NCBI RefSeq assembly: GCF_007655005.1
Contig: NZ_SZVW01000007.1
Span: forward strand, 124,001-188,000
From: Streptomyces tibetensis
Lineage (GTDB): Bacteria; Actinomycetota; Actinomycetes; Streptomycetales; Streptomycetaceae
DNA: 64,000 nucleotides
Reading direction: 5' to 3'
Made by a program: the position numbers and the translations under genes. Shown one piece after another: positions 24,888 to 34,450 of the stretch (position 1 is its first letter; each line of letters starts with the position of its first letter). Under the pieces are notes generated by a model. It was not told where the DNA came from and made no database searches. It saw nothing but the letters and a program-made list of their open reading frames with translations.

Positions 24888-26180
24888 TCAGTCCACTGCC
24901 ACCGGCACGCGGTGACCCACGCCACGTGCGACGGTCCGGCCGCTGCCCCGCGCCACCAGCCGGGAACGCAGGGCCAGGAGGGTCACCAGGGCCAGCAGCG
25001 TGCCGCCCATCGGCACCAGGAAACCGGCACCTCCCCAGAAGCGGTCCTCCAGCTGTCCCGCGACCGTGACGGCGGCGGCCTGGCCGAGCGCCACCGCTCC
25101 GGTCAGCCAGGTGAAGGCCTCGGTGCGGGCACCGGCCGGGACCAGGCTGTCGACCAGGGTGTAGCCGGTGATCAGGGAGGGCGCGATGCACATGCCGACC
25201 AGCAGGCCGAGGCCCGCGAGGACCAGCACCGAGTGGGCGGCCCACAGGCCCGACGCGGTCAGGGCGAGCGCCGCGTAGCCGACGACCAGGCGCCGCTGCG
25301 GGGCCGCCTTCCAGGCGATCGCGCCGCAGACCACGCCGGAGAGCATGTTGCCCGCGGCGAAGACGCCGTAGAGGACGCCGTTCAGGCCCGGTTCGCCGAT
25401 CGACTCGGTGAACGCGGCCAGGGAGACCTGCATGCCGCCGAAGACGGTGCCGATGCCCAGGAAGGTCACGATCAGCACGCGCACCCCGGGGACGCGCAGG
25501 GCCGAAGCGTGCTCCACGCGCGCGTGCCCGCTGCCGGCGACCGAGGGCTGCGTGCTCTTCTGCGCGGCGAACAGCAGGCCGCCGATCAGGGTCAGCGAGG
25601 CCTCGGTGACGAGTCCGGCGGCCGGGTCGACGGCCGTGCACAGGGCGGTGGCCAGCAGCGGTCCGACCACGAAGGTCAGCTCGTCCGTGACGGACTCGAA
25701 GGCCGCCGCGGTGGTCATCAGGGGCGAGTCCTTGAGCTTCACGCCCCAGCGGGCCCGCACCATCGGGCCGACCTGCGGCACCGAGGCACCGGTCGGGACG
25801 GCCGCCACGAACACCGCCCACAAGGGCGCGTCCAGCAGCGCGAGGGCAGTCAGCGTCAGCCCGGCCAGTGCGTGCAGCAGCACGCCGGGGATCAGCACGG
25901 CGCGCTGCCCGTGGCGGTCGGCGAGGCGGCCGCTGTAGGGCGCGAACACGGCCATGGAGACACCGGTGACGGCCGCGGCGGCGCCCGCGGCTCCGTAGGA
26001 GCCGGTGGTGTGCTGCACCAGCAGCACGATGGAGATGGTCAGCATCGCGAACGGCTGGCGTGCCGCGAAGCCGGGGATCAGGAACGTCCAGGCGCCGCGG
26101 GTGCGCAGCAGCCGGCCGTATCCCGGGCGGGCGGAAGCCGTCGGGTTCTCCGACGCCTTCGAGGTGACCGTGGACACCAC
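24888..26180 (-). CDS. MFS permease
   Basis: 430 residues and about 12 helices. Motif A (YSGRLADRHGQRAV) follows TM2. It differs from the DHA2 exporters in the window: shorter, no extra two helices, and the FAARQPFAMLTISIVLLVQHTTGS start is that of a group of actinobacterial MFS proteins of unknown substrate. Two adjacent GTG codons are possible starts; AAAGG lies eight bases before the first. The fmdB-like gene is 67 bases downstream with its own CIRCE promoter. Confidence 0.83.
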   Translation of the reverse strand: MVSTVTSKASENPTASARPGYGRLLRTRGAWTFLIPGFAARQPFAMLTISIVLLVQHTTGSYGAAGAAAAVTGVSMAVFAPYSGRLADRHGQRAVLIPGVLLHALAGLTLTALALLDAPLWAVFVAAVPTGASVPQVGPMVRARWGVKLKDSPLMTTAAAFESVTDELTFVVGPLLATALCTAVDPAAGLVTEASLTLIGGLLFAAQKSTQPSVAGSGHARVEHASALRVPGVRVLIVTFLGIGTVFGGMQVSLAAFTESIGEPGLNGVLYGVFAAGNMLSGVVCGAIAWKAAPQRRLVVGYAALALTASGLWAAHSVLVLAGLGLLVGMCIAPSLITGYTLVDSLVPAGARTEAFTWLTGAVALGQAAAVTVAGQLEDRFWGGAGFLVPMGGTLLALVTLLALRSRLVARGSGRTVARGVGHRVPVAVD

Positions 26181-26311
26181 GGCCCGTGCCTTTCTGCCGC
26201 CTGGTAGCGCGGCCCCGTAGCGGGCGGCGCCGAGAGCTGTCCTCTTGCGCGGAACTGCGGTAGATGCCGGGGCCCGGTGAGGAGGGGTGTCCCGACCGCC
26301 ATACGGTCGCG

Positions 26312-26336
26312 CCAGCTCTGCGTCAGGCAGAGTTGG
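26312..26336. other. 10-bp inverted repeat upstream of MFS permease
   Basis: CCAGCTCTGC, 5 bases, GCAGAGTTGG, with one G-T pair. It lies in the 282-base gap between the divergently placed end of the antiporter gene and the permease start; operator or terminator cannot be told apart. The rest of that gap shows no gene. Confidence 0.45.
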
Positions 26337-26462
26337 TTCGATCTGGGTAACGCCTTCATCGTACAGGGATCAAGGGGGCGTGTGCCTGTGAAAGTGAGCA
26401 CCATGGGTTGGCCGCCCTGTGAATCACAAAGGGCGCAAACCGCCCTCTCAGGCACCGCCCTC

Positions 26463-27962
26463 TCAGGCGCTGGTCCCGCCCGTCCCCAGCCAGCCGGCCA
26501 GCTTGCCGCCGTGTCCCACGGCCCGCAGCCGGTTCTCGGTCGCGTCCCGGACGGGGTCCGTGGCGACCACGAGGAGCTCGTCCCCGCGTTGCAGAATCGT
26601 CGTCGGCAGCGGCACGAAGGACTCGCCCCCGCGCACGATGAGCGTCACGGCGGCGCCGTGCGGCAGCCGCAGCTCGGCCACCTCCACACCGTGCATCTTC
26701 GATTCGCCGGGGATGGCCACGGACAGCAGATGGCCGCGCAGCCGCTCCAGCGGTGCCGACTCGATGCCGAGGTCGGCGGCCTCCGAGCCGTCGCCGAGCC
26801 GCAGCTTGCGGCCCAGCCAGGGCAGTGTCGGGCCCTGGACCAGGGTGTAGACGACGACCAGCACGAAGACGATGTTGAAGATCCGGCGGCTGGCGTCGAC
26901 GCCCTGCACCATGGGGATGGTCGCCAGGATGATGGGCACGGCGCCGCGCAGTCCCGCCCACGACATCAGGGTCTGCTCCTGCCAGGGCACCCGGAACGGC
27001 GACAGGCAGAGCACCACGCTCAGCGGCCGGGCCACCATGGTCAGGACCAGCCCGATGACCAGTGCGGGGACGATGTCGTCGCCCAGCTCGTGCGGGGTGA
27101 CCAGCAGGCCGAGCAGCACGAACATGCCGATCTGGGCCATCCAGCCGAGCCCGTCGGCGAATCCGCGCGTGGCCGGCCAGTGCGGCAGCCGCGCGTTGCC
27201 CATCACCATCGCGGCGAGGTACACCGCGAGGAAGCCGCTGCCGTGCGCCAGCGCGCCGGCCGCGTACGCCACCACGGCGATCGCCATGACGGCGATCGGG
27301 TAGAGGCCGGACGCGGGCAGGGCCACGTGCCTGAGGCCCCAGGAGCCCAGCCATCCCACCGCGAGGCCGATGGCCGCGCCGATGGCCAGTTCCCCCACGA
27401 TCACGCCCAGCAGCGTGTACCAGTGGTCGACGGGACCGGCCGTGGACAGGGACACCACGAGGATGACCACCGGGGCGTCGTTGAAGCCGGACTCCGCCTC
27501 CAGCGTGCCCGTCACGCGCGCGGGCAGCGGGATCTTGCGCAGCACGGAGAAGACGGCCGCCGCGTCCGTCGAGGAGACGACCGCCCCGATGATGAGCGCC
27601 TGCCGCCACTCCAGTCCGATGAGATAGTGCGCGGCCGACGCCGTGACCCCGACGCTCACCGCGACACCGGCCAGCGCCAGTGCCGTGGCGGCCGGCAGGG
27701 CCGGCTTGATCTCCTTCCACTTCGTGCCCAGACCGCCCTCGGCCAGGATCACGACCAGGGCCGCGTATCCGATGACCTGGGTCAGTTCGGCGTTGTCGAA
27801 GTGGATGTCGCCCACGCCGTCCTGGCCCATGGCGACGCCTATCCCCAGGTACACGAGCAGGCTGGGGAGCCCGCTGCGCGAGGAGATCCGTACCGCTGCG
27901 ACGGCGACGAGCAGGACGAGCGAGCAGACGAGCAGGAGCTGGTTGAGGTGGTGAACAGTCAG
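26463..27962 (-). CDS. CPA1 family K+/H+ (or Na+/H+) antiporter with TrkA-C domain
   Basis: 499 residues: about 12 membrane helices (to about 385) and a C-terminal TrkA-C/RCK-C domain (HGVEVAELRLPHGAAVTLIVRGGE). Transport motifs GAVVSSTDAAAVFSVLR and ESGFNDAPVVILV carry the acidic ion-binding residues of CPA1. The layout is that of NhaP2/CvrA potassium/proton antiporters. I place the start at CTG, eight bases after AAGGA, giving MTVHHLNQLLL; the in-frame GTG ten codons earlier has no ribosome site. It is divergent from the acylase gene. Confidence 0.85.
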   Translation of the reverse strand: MTVHHLNQLLLVCSLVLLVAVAAVRISSRSGLPSLLVYLGIGVAMGQDGVGDIHFDNAELTQVIGYAALVVILAEGGLGTKWKEIKPALPAATALALAGVAVSVGVTASAAHYLIGLEWRQALIIGAVVSSTDAAAVFSVLRKIPLPARVTGTLEAESGFNDAPVVILVVSLSTAGPVDHWYTLLGVIVGELAIGAAIGLAVGWLGSWGLRHVALPASGLYPIAVMAIAVVAYAAGALAHGSGFLAVYLAAMVMGNARLPHWPATRGFADGLGWMAQIGMFVLLGLLVTPHELGDDIVPALVIGLVLTMVARPLSVVLCLSPFRVPWQEQTLMSWAGLRGAVPIILATIPMVQGVDASRRIFNIVFVLVVVYTLVQGPTLPWLGRKLRLGDGSEAADLGIESAPLERLRGHLLSVAIPGESKMHGVEVAELRLPHGAAVTLIVRGGESFVPLPTTILQRGDELLVVATDPVRDATENRLRAVGHGGKLAGWLGTGGTSA

Positions 27963-28046
27963 CGGCCGAATCCTTCCCTGGCCCGCACGCACGCGCGCGT
28001 GGGCTCACGTACATCGCACATGAAGCTGTGGCGCAGCGCGCCAACT

Positions 28047-28065
28047 ACTTCGTTACCTTACCTAA
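28047..28065. promoter_or_regulatory. Iron-box-like sequence in divergent region (weak)
   Basis: On the minus strand TTAGGTAAGG then TAACGAAGT. The first ten bases differ by one from the left half of the DmdR1 iron box (TTAGGTTAGG), the right half fits poorly. Two TTGACG hexamers follow at 28069 and 28080. Only suggestive. Confidence 0.25.
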
Positions 28066-28230
28066 CTCTTGACGATTTCTTGACGCTTCCGGGGGCAAGA
28101 TCGAACGTCCGTCCGGGCTTGATCCCGACTCCGCGTCAAGGGGCGCAAGGCCCTGCGCCTATCGTTGCTCCAGCGCTCAGTTAAAAGCACAGCCGAACCT
28201 GCCGCTCGCGTTAGGACAGCAAGGACAGCG

Positions 28231-31104
28231 ATGCCCCCCAACACCACCGCCTCCACGGGTCAGCAGCCCGGCAAGTCCGGCAGGAGAAAGGGGCGCAAAG
28301 CCCGCCTATTCGTGCTCGTCCTGGTGCTGGCCCTCATCGGGGGCGTGGCGTACGGGTCGTACTGGTCCATCAGTACCGTCCGGGCCTCCTTCCCGCAGAC
28401 CAAGGGCACCCTGACACTGAAGGGCCTCTCGGGTCCCGTCGAGGTCAAACGCGACAACTACGGCATCCCGCAGATCTACGCGTCCTCCGACGCGGACCTG
28501 TTCATGGCGCAGGGCTACGTCCAGGCGCAGGACCGGTTCTACGAGATGGACGTCCGCCGCCACATGGCCTCCGGCCGGCTGTCGGAGATGTTCGGCAAGA
28601 GCCAGGTCGACAACGACGAGTTCCTGCGCACCCTCGGCTGGGACCGGGTCGCCAAGCAGGAGTACGACACCAAGCTGTCGGCCTCCACGAAGAAGTACCT
28701 CCAGGCCTACGCCCAGGGCGTCAACTCCTACCTCCAGGGCAAGGACGGCGAGGACATCTCCCTGGAGTACGCGGCGCTGGGCTTCACCAACGACTACAAG
28801 CCGCAGGCGTGGACCCCGGTCGACTCGATCTCCTGGCTGAAGGCGATGGCCTGGGACCTGCGCGGCAACATGCAGGACGAGATCGACCGCGCCCTGCTGA
28901 CCAGCCGCCTCGGCCCGAAGCAGATCGCCGACCTGTACCCGCAGTACCCGTACAGCCGGAACAAGGCGATCGTCCAGGAGGGCCAGTACAACGAGCTGAC
29001 GGGGGCGTTCGAGCAGGGCGGCACGAGCGGCACGTCCGGCACGGGTGGCACGTCCGGTCCGAGCGGCGCCTCCGGCACGAGCGGAACCGGCGGCACCTCC
29101 ACCGGCGCCGCGTCCGGCGGCTCGGGTACCGGCGGCACCGCCTCCGGTACGGCGGGCACCGCCTCCGGTACGGCGGGCACCGCCTCCGGCGCCTCGGGCA
29201 CCGCGGGCCTGGACAGCCAGCTCGGCGGTCTGACCCGGGTCCTGGACGACCTCCCGCCGGCCGTCGGAGTGAACGGCGACGGTATCGGCTCCAACTCCTG
29301 GGTCGTCGGCGGGAAGTACACCATCACCGGCAAGCCGCTGCTGGCCAACGACCCGCACCTGTCGCCCTCCCTGCCGTCCGTCTGGTACCAGATGGGCCTG
29401 CACTGCCGCAGCGTCTCCAGCACCTGCCAGTACGACGTCAGCGGCTACACCTTCGCCGGTATGCCCGGCGTGATCATCGGTCACAACCAGGACATCGCCT
29501 GGGGCATGACCAACTCCGGCGTGGACGTCACGGACCTCTACCTGGAGAAGATCAACGGCAACGGCTACCTGTACGACGGCAAGGTCAAGCCCTTCGAGAC
29601 CCGCGAGGAGACCATCAAGGTCGCCGGCGGCTCACCCAAGAAGATCGTCGTCCGCGAGACCAACAACGGCCCCCTGCTGTCCGACCGCGACGAGGAGCTC
29701 GTCAAGGTCGGCAAGAAGGCCACCGTCGACACCGCCGCGCCCGACAGAGGCGACGGCTACGGCGTCGCGCTGCGCTGGACCGCCCTGCAGCCCGGCACCA
29801 CCATGGACGCCGTCTTCGCCATGGACAAGGCGAAGAACTGGGGCGACTTCCGCAAGGCCGCGTCGCAGTTCGAGGTGCCCTCGCAGAACCTGGTCTACGC
29901 CGACAACGAGAACCACATCGGCTACACGCTGCCGGGGAAGATCCCCCTCCGCGCGAAGAAGGACAACGGCTCCATCCCGGCGCCCGGCTGGGACCCCGAG
30001 TACCGCTGGACCGGCTACATCCCGCAGGACGCGCTGCCCTACGAGTACGACCCGGAGCGCGGCTACATCGTCACCGCCAACCAGGCCGTGATCGACCCGG
30101 ACAAGTACCCCTACACGCTCACCGCGGACTGGGGCTACGGCGCGCGCAGCCAGCGGATCACCGACCTGATCCAGTCGAAGATCAAGGACGGCGGCAAGAT
30201 CTCCACGGACGACATGCGCCAGATGCAGCTGGACAACAGCAGCGAGATCGCCCGGCTGCTGGTGCCCACGCTGCTGAAGATCGACCCGGAGAACAAGGAC
30301 GTCCGCGAGGCGCAGAAGCTCCTGGAGGGCTGGGACTACACCCAGGACGCCGACTCCGCCGCGGCCGCCTACTTCAACGCCGTCTGGCGCAACATCCTCA
30401 AGCTCTCCTTCGGCAACAAGCTGCCCAAGGAGCTGCGGCCCAAGGGCCAGTGCCTGTGGGTCGAGCCGGTCAACGACACCGGCCCGGCCGACGAGGCCGA
30501 GAAGGTCCGCGAGTGCGGCCAGCGCGACCCCGACCAGGCGCAGCCGGACGGCGGCGACCGGTGGTTCGAGGTGGTCCGGGGGCTCATGAACCAGCCGGAC
30601 AGCGACTGGTGGACGACCCCCGAGGTGGGCACCCGCCCGGCCGCCCACAACCGCGACCAGCTGTTCAAGCGGGCCATGATCGACGCCCGCTGGGAGCTGA
30701 CCGCCAAGCTCGGCAAGGACATCGACACCTGGAGCTGGGGCCGGCTGCACCGCCTGTTCCTGAAGAACCAGACCCTCGGCACCGCGGGCCCCGGTTTCAT
30801 CCAGTACGCCCTCAACCGCGGCCCCTGGGAGCTCGGCGGCGGCGAGGCCACGGTCAACGCGACCGGCTGGAACGCGGCCGGCGGCTACGAGGTGGTGTGG
30901 GTGCCGTCGATGCGTATGGTGGTGAACCTCGGCGACCTCGACAAGTCGAAGTGGATCAACCTCACCGGAGCCTCCGGGCACGCCTACAGCGCCCACTACG
31001 TCGACCAGACCGACAAGTGGGCCGACGGCGAACTGCTGCCGTGGGCCTTCTCGGACCAGGCGGTCGAGAAGAGCACGGCCGACAAGTTGGTGCTCAAGCC
31101 GTGA
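28231..31104 (+). CDS. Penicillin acylase family Ntn-hydrolase, membrane-anchored or secreted
   Basis: 957 residues. A basic N-terminus and one hydrophobic helix (LFVLVLVLALIGGVAYG, about 27-43) export the protein. The alpha chain (to about 260) has the VKRDNYGIPQIYA and AQGYVQAQDRFYEMDVRRH motifs. A Gly/Ser/Thr-rich spacer leads to the autocleavage site, with the nucleophile Ser in GIGSNSW near residue 354. The beta chain shows FAGMPGVIIGHNQDIAWGMTN. Family members hydrolyse amide bonds of beta-lactams or acyl-homoserine lactones; the substrate here is unknown. ATG with AAGGA five bases upstream. Followed by a strong terminator. Confidence 0.9.
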   Translation: MPPNTTASTGQQPGKSGRRKGRKARLFVLVLVLALIGGVAYGSYWSISTVRASFPQTKGTLTLKGLSGPVEVKRDNYGIPQIYASSDADLFMAQGYVQAQDRFYEMDVRRHMASGRLSEMFGKSQVDNDEFLRTLGWDRVAKQEYDTKLSASTKKYLQAYAQGVNSYLQGKDGEDISLEYAALGFTNDYKPQAWTPVDSISWLKAMAWDLRGNMQDEIDRALLTSRLGPKQIADLYPQYPYSRNKAIVQEGQYNELTGAFEQGGTSGTSGTGGTSGPSGASGTSGTGGTSTGAASGGSGTGGTASGTAGTASGTAGTASGASGTAGLDSQLGGLTRVLDDLPPAVGVNGDGIGSNSWVVGGKYTITGKPLLANDPHLSPSLPSVWYQMGLHCRSVSSTCQYDVSGYTFAGMPGVIIGHNQDIAWGMTNSGVDVTDLYLEKINGNGYLYDGKVKPFETREETIKVAGGSPKKIVVRETNNGPLLSDRDEELVKVGKKATVDTAAPDRGDGYGVALRWTALQPGTTMDAVFAMDKAKNWGDFRKAASQFEVPSQNLVYADNENHIGYTLPGKIPLRAKKDNGSIPAPGWDPEYRWTGYIPQDALPYEYDPERGYIVTANQAVIDPDKYPYTLTADWGYGARSQRITDLIQSKIKDGGKISTDDMRQMQLDNSSEIARLLVPTLLKIDPENKDVREAQKLLEGWDYTQDADSAAAAYFNAVWRNILKLSFGNKLPKELRPKGQCLWVEPVNDTGPADEAEKVRECGQRDPDQAQPDGGDRWFEVVRGLMNQPDSDWWTTPEVGTRPAAHNRDQLFKRAMIDARWELTAKLGKDIDTWSWGRLHRLFLKNQTLGTAGPGFIQYALNRGPWELGGGEATVNATGWNAAGGYEVVWVPSMRMVVNLGDLDKSKWINLTGASGHAYSAHYVDQTDKWADGELLPWAFSDQAVEKSTADKLVLKP
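29020..29212 (+). repeat. Gly/Ser/Thr-Ala coding repeat in the acylase spacer
   Basis: Repeated GGC-ACG/ACC-(TCC) style codons encode short GGTSG and GTASGTA units, including two identical 21-base copies of the GTASGTA coding unit near 29140-29190. It lies where the linker peptide is normally excised. Confidence 0.7.
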
Positions 31105-31125
31105 GCCACTGACGCCGGCAGGACG

Positions 31126-31157
31126 AGCGGCCCTCCACGCACGCGTGGAGGGCCGCT
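31126..31157. terminator. Terminator of the acylase gene
   Basis: AGCGGCCCTCCACGC and GCGTGGAGGGCCGCT form a perfect 15-bp stem 22 bases after the stop. Confidence 0.88.
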
Positions 31158-31163
31158 TCGCGT

Positions 31164-31393
31164 CAGGGCGCCAACCCGGTCTGGGTGCCGATCCTGGCAG
31201 CGCGCCAACCCTCTCAGGGCGCCAAGCCGGTCAGGGCGCCGATCCTGGCAGCGCACCAACCTCCTCAGCGCACCAACCTCCTCAGCGCGCCAACCTGCTC
31301 AGGGCCCCAACCTGCTCAGGGCCCCAACCTGCTCAGGGCACCAACGCCTCAGAGGGCCAACCCGCTCAGAGCGACTGCCTTGTCAGGGCGCCT
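31164..31393. repeat. Degenerate 17-bp tandem repeat
   Basis: About ten units of the type TCAGGGCCCCAACCTGC, most regular between 31265 and 31350. Earlier units are longer and diverged. It fills the space between the acylase terminator and the end of the convergent cyclo-ligase gene. Noncoding on inspection. Confidence 0.8.
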
Positions 31394-32006
31394 GCCCGAA
31401 CCGCCGTACTCCCGACGGTGTCACCACCGCGTGCACCGGCCGGTCGTGCGGCTCTTCCGGGACGTGTCCGACGACCTCGGAGTCGTACAGCAGCACCACC
31501 AGGGCGGGATGAGCGCCCGCCCGCTCCAGCCGCGTGAGGACCCGGTCGTACGAGCCGCCGCCCCGCCCGAGCCGCATTCCGCGCGCGTCCACCGCGAGGC
31601 CCGGCAGCAGCACGGCGTCGGCGGTGGTCACCGCGTCCGGCCCGAGGCGCTCGCCCACGGGCTCCAGGAGGGCCATCCTGCCGCCGTGCCGGACGGGCGC
31701 GAGTGAGCTCTCGCCCTCGTACGCGCCCCAGTCGAGGTCGTTGTCGGGCAGCAGGACCGGAAGCAGCACGCGCACGCCCCGGGCACGCAGCGCGTCCAGC
31801 AGCGCGAGAGTGCCGGGTTCACTCCCCACGGAGACGTACGCCGCGACCGTGCCGGCCCCCGCCAACTCGGGCAGCTCCAGCGCCCGCCCGGCCAGCGCGG
31901 CCGACGTTTCCCGCAGGTCATCCGCCGTCAACCTGCTCCTCACCGCGAGGAACCCGCGCCGCAAACTCCGCTTGTCAGGCTCGCCCGGACGTGCGATAGG
32001 CCTCAA
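31383..32006 (-). CDS. 5-formyltetrahydrofolate cyclo-ligase
   Basis: 207 residues. The nucleotide-binding signature GMRLGRGGGSYDRVL near residue 145 and the N-terminal KRSLRRGFLAVRSRL segment mark the family. It converts 5-formyl-THF to 5,10-methenyl-THF using ATP. The start is assigned to TTG with CGGGAG six bases upstream, which gives a normal family length; the frame stays open to an ATG 22 codons earlier without ribosome site. It is divergent from galU, an arrangement common in actinobacteria. Confidence 0.88.
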   Translation of the reverse strand: MRPIARPGEPDKRSLRRGFLAVRSRLTADDLRETSAALAGRALELPELAGAGTVAAYVSVGSEPGTLALLDALRARGVRVLLPVLLPDNDLDWGAYEGESSLAPVRHGGRMALLEPVGERLGPDAVTTADAVLLPGLAVDARGMRLGRGGGSYDRVLTRLERAGAHPALVVLLYDSEVVGHVPEEPHDRPVHAVVTPSGVRRFGQAP

Positions 32007-32099
32007 TGGTTGCTCCCGTACCGTCGCAATACGCTCATATGAGCTCCTATGAACCGGAGCCACAGATTCCATGCAAAGGCACCGGATAGGGTGGCCGAC

Positions 32100-33023
32100 A
32101 TGACTCAGCACCCTCGGATCAGCAAGGCTGTCATTCCCGCAGCAGGCCTCGGCACCCGGTTCCTGCCGGCCACCAAAGCCACTCCCAAGGAGATGCTGCC
32201 GGTCGTGGACAAGCCCGCGATCCAGTACGTGGTCGAGGAGGCCGTCGCGGCGGGTCTCGACGACGTCCTCATGGTGACGGGCCGCAACAAGCGCCCCCTC
32301 GAGGACCACTTCGACCGCAACTACGAGCTGGAGTCGGCTCTCCAGAAGAAGGGCGACGCCGGTCGTCTCGCCAAGGTGCAGGAGTCCAGCGACCTCGCGA
32401 CCATGCACTACGTCCGCCAGGGCGACCCCAAGGGCCTCGGCCACGCCGTCCTGTGCGCCGCCCCGCACGTGGGTGACGAGCCCTTCGCGGTCCTCCTCGG
32501 CGACGACCTCATCGACCCCCGCGACCCGCTGCTGCAGCGCATGGTCGAGGTCCAGGAGCAGCGCGGCGGCAGCGTCATCGCGCTCATGGAGGTCGACCCC
32601 GAGCAGATCCACCTCTACGGCTGCGCGGCCGTGGAGACCACCGAGGACAGCGACGTCGTCCAGGTCAGCGGCCTCATCGAGAAGCCCGAACCGGCCGACG
32701 CGCCCTCCAACTACGCCGTCATCGGCCGCTACGTCCTCGACCCGCACATCTTCGACATACTGCGCCGGACCGAGCCCGGCCGCGGCGGCGAGATCCAGCT
32801 CACCGACGCCCTCCAGCAGCTCGCCGAAACGTATACATCAGCGGCTCCCGCCGCGGAGAAGATCGGCGGCCCGGTGCACGGCGTCGTCTTCAAGGGCCGC
32901 CGCTATGACACCGGCGACCGCGGCGACTACCTGCGTGCCATTGTCCGACTCGCATGCGAACGTGAAGACCTGGGCCCGGACTTCCGGACCTGGCTTCGCA
33001 GTTACGTAGCCGAGGAGATGTAG
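32100..33023 (+). CDS. galU: UTP-glucose-1-phosphate uridylyltransferase
   Basis: 307 residues. The nucleotide loop KAVIPAAGLGTRFLPATKATPKEM, LLGDDLIDP and the IEKPEPADAPSNYAVIGRYVL segment are characteristic of GalU (written here as separate motifs). It makes UDP-glucose for cell-surface polymers, trehalose and glycogen. It heads a run of same-strand genes; glp starts four bases after its stop, so they are probably cotranscribed. Confidence 0.94.
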   Translation: MTQHPRISKAVIPAAGLGTRFLPATKATPKEMLPVVDKPAIQYVVEEAVAAGLDDVLMVTGRNKRPLEDHFDRNYELESALQKKGDAGRLAKVQESSDLATMHYVRQGDPKGLGHAVLCAAPHVGDEPFAVLLGDDLIDPRDPLLQRMVEVQEQRGGSVIALMEVDPEQIHLYGCAAVETTEDSDVVQVSGLIEKPEPADAPSNYAVIGRYVLDPHIFDILRRTEPGRGGEIQLTDALQQLAETYTSAAPAAEKIGGPVHGVVFKGRRYDTGDRGDYLRAIVRLACEREDLGPDFRTWLRSYVAEEM

Positions 33024-33027
33024 CACG

Positions 33028-34365
33028 TTGAGCAGCGCCGCGCCCCACGTCACCGGCCAGGACGACTTCGGCCCCGACCACCTCTGGTCGGTGGACGAGC
33101 ACCTGGAGGACATCCTCGCCACCGTCCGGCCCCTGGAACCCATCGAGCTGCACCTGCTCGACGCCCAGGGCTGCGTCCTCGTCGAGGACATCACGGTGCC
33201 GGTGTCCCTGCCGCCCTTCGACAACAGCTCGATGGACGGCTACGCGGTACGGGTCGCGGACGTCGCGGGCGCGAGCGAGGAGTTCCCGGCGGCCCTGGAG
33301 GTCGTCGGGGACGTCGCCGCGGGCCAGGCCGAACTGCTCCCCGTGGGCCCCGGTCAGGCCGCCCGCATCATGACCGGCGCCCCGCTGCCGCCCGGCGCCG
33401 AGACGGTCGTGCCCGTCGAGTGGACCGACGGCGGTCTCGGCGAGGGCCCGGTGCACGGCATGCGTGCCCGCAGCCTCGGCCCCGAGGGCGCCACCGGGCA
33501 CGTGCACGTGTACCGCCCGGCCGAGGCACGCGCGCACGTGCGCGCGAAGGGCAGCGACGTGAAGGCCGGCGACCGCGCCCTGGAGGCCGGCACCGTCCTC
33601 GGCCCGCCTCAGATCTCCCTGCTCGCCGCGATCGGCCGCGGCACCGTCCGGGTACACCCGCGCCCGCGCGTGGTGGTGCTCTCCACCGGCAGCGAACTCG
33701 TCCAGCCGGACACGGAACTGGGCACCGGTCAGATCTACGACTCCAACAGCTTCGCCCTCACCGCCGCCGCCCGCGACGCCGGCGCGATCGCCTACCGCGT
33801 GGGAGCCGTCGCCGACGACGCCGAGACCCTGCGTTCCACCATCGAGGACCAGCTGGTCCGCGCCGACCTGGTGGTGACCACCGGAGGCGTGAGTGTCGGC
33901 GCGTACGACGTGGTCAAGGAGGCGCTGTCCCACGTCGGCGACGAGGACGAGGCCGGCAGCGGCATCGAGTTCCGCAAGCTGGCCATGCAGCCCGGCAAGC
34001 CCCAGGGCTTCGGCTCCATCGGCCCCGACCACACCCCGCTGCTGGCCCTGCCCGGCAATCCGGTGTCGTCGTACGTCTCCTTCGAGCTGTTCGTGCGACC
34101 CGCGATCCGCACCCTCATGGGGCTGAAGGACGTCCACCGCCCGACGACCCGGGCGACCCTGTCCGCCGGCAAGGCCCTGACCTCCCCGAAGGGCCGCCGG
34201 CAGTTCCTGCGCGGTACCTACGCCGACGGCGAGGTCACGCCGGTCGGTGGCGCCGGGTCCCACCTGGTCGCCGCCCTCGCCCACGCGGACGCCCTGATCG
34301 CCGTCCCCGAGGACACCGTCTGCGTCGAACCCGGCACCGAGGTCGAGGTGGTCCTGCTCGGCTGA
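33028..34365 (+). CDS. glp: Gephyrin-like molybdotransferase Glp (MoeA family)
   Basis: 445 residues. MoeA domains in order: [14 protein letters not shown] (domain III), central beta domain, the MogA-like domain with [18 protein letters not shown] and [15 protein letters not shown], then [18 protein letters not shown] and a C-terminal beta domain. MoeA inserts molybdate into adenylylated molybdopterin. In corynebacteria a Glp paralogue in this same context binds FtsZ and a membrane receptor GlpR, and here a SepX/GlpR gene lies four genes downstream. TTG start ten bases after GAGGAG. Either or both roles are possible. Confidence 0.9.
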   Translation: MSSAAPHVTGQDDFGPDHLWSVDEHLEDILATVRPLEPIELHLLDAQGCVLVEDITVPVSLPPFDNSSMDGYAVRVADVAGASEEFPAALEVVGDVAAGQAELLPVGPGQAARIMTGAPLPPGAETVVPVEWTDGGLGEGPVHGMRARSLGPEGATGHVHVYRPAEARAHVRAKGSDVKAGDRALEAGTVLGPPQISLLAAIGRGTVRVHPRPRVVVLSTGSELVQPDTELGTGQIYDSNSFALTAAARDAGAIAYRVGAVADDAETLRSTIEDQLVRADLVVTTGGVSVGAYDVVKEALSHVGDEDEAGSGIEFRKLAMQPGKPQGFGSIGPDHTPLLALPGNPVSSYVSFELFVRPAIRTLMGLKDVHRPTTRATLSAGKALTSPKGRRQFLRGTYADGEVTPVGGAGSHLVAALAHADALIAVPEDTVCVEPGTEVEVVLLG

Positions 34366-34450
34366 TAGCCGCTGGTTGGGGGTACCGTGTCGCGCACAAC
34401 AGGCCCGTGCGCCGCACCGCGACGGGCCCGGACCGGGAGCGCCACACAGC

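Noticed and set aside
28231..31104. Antibiotic-resistance acylase
   Set aside because: The family covers many amide substrates and nothing here shows beta-lactam specificity.
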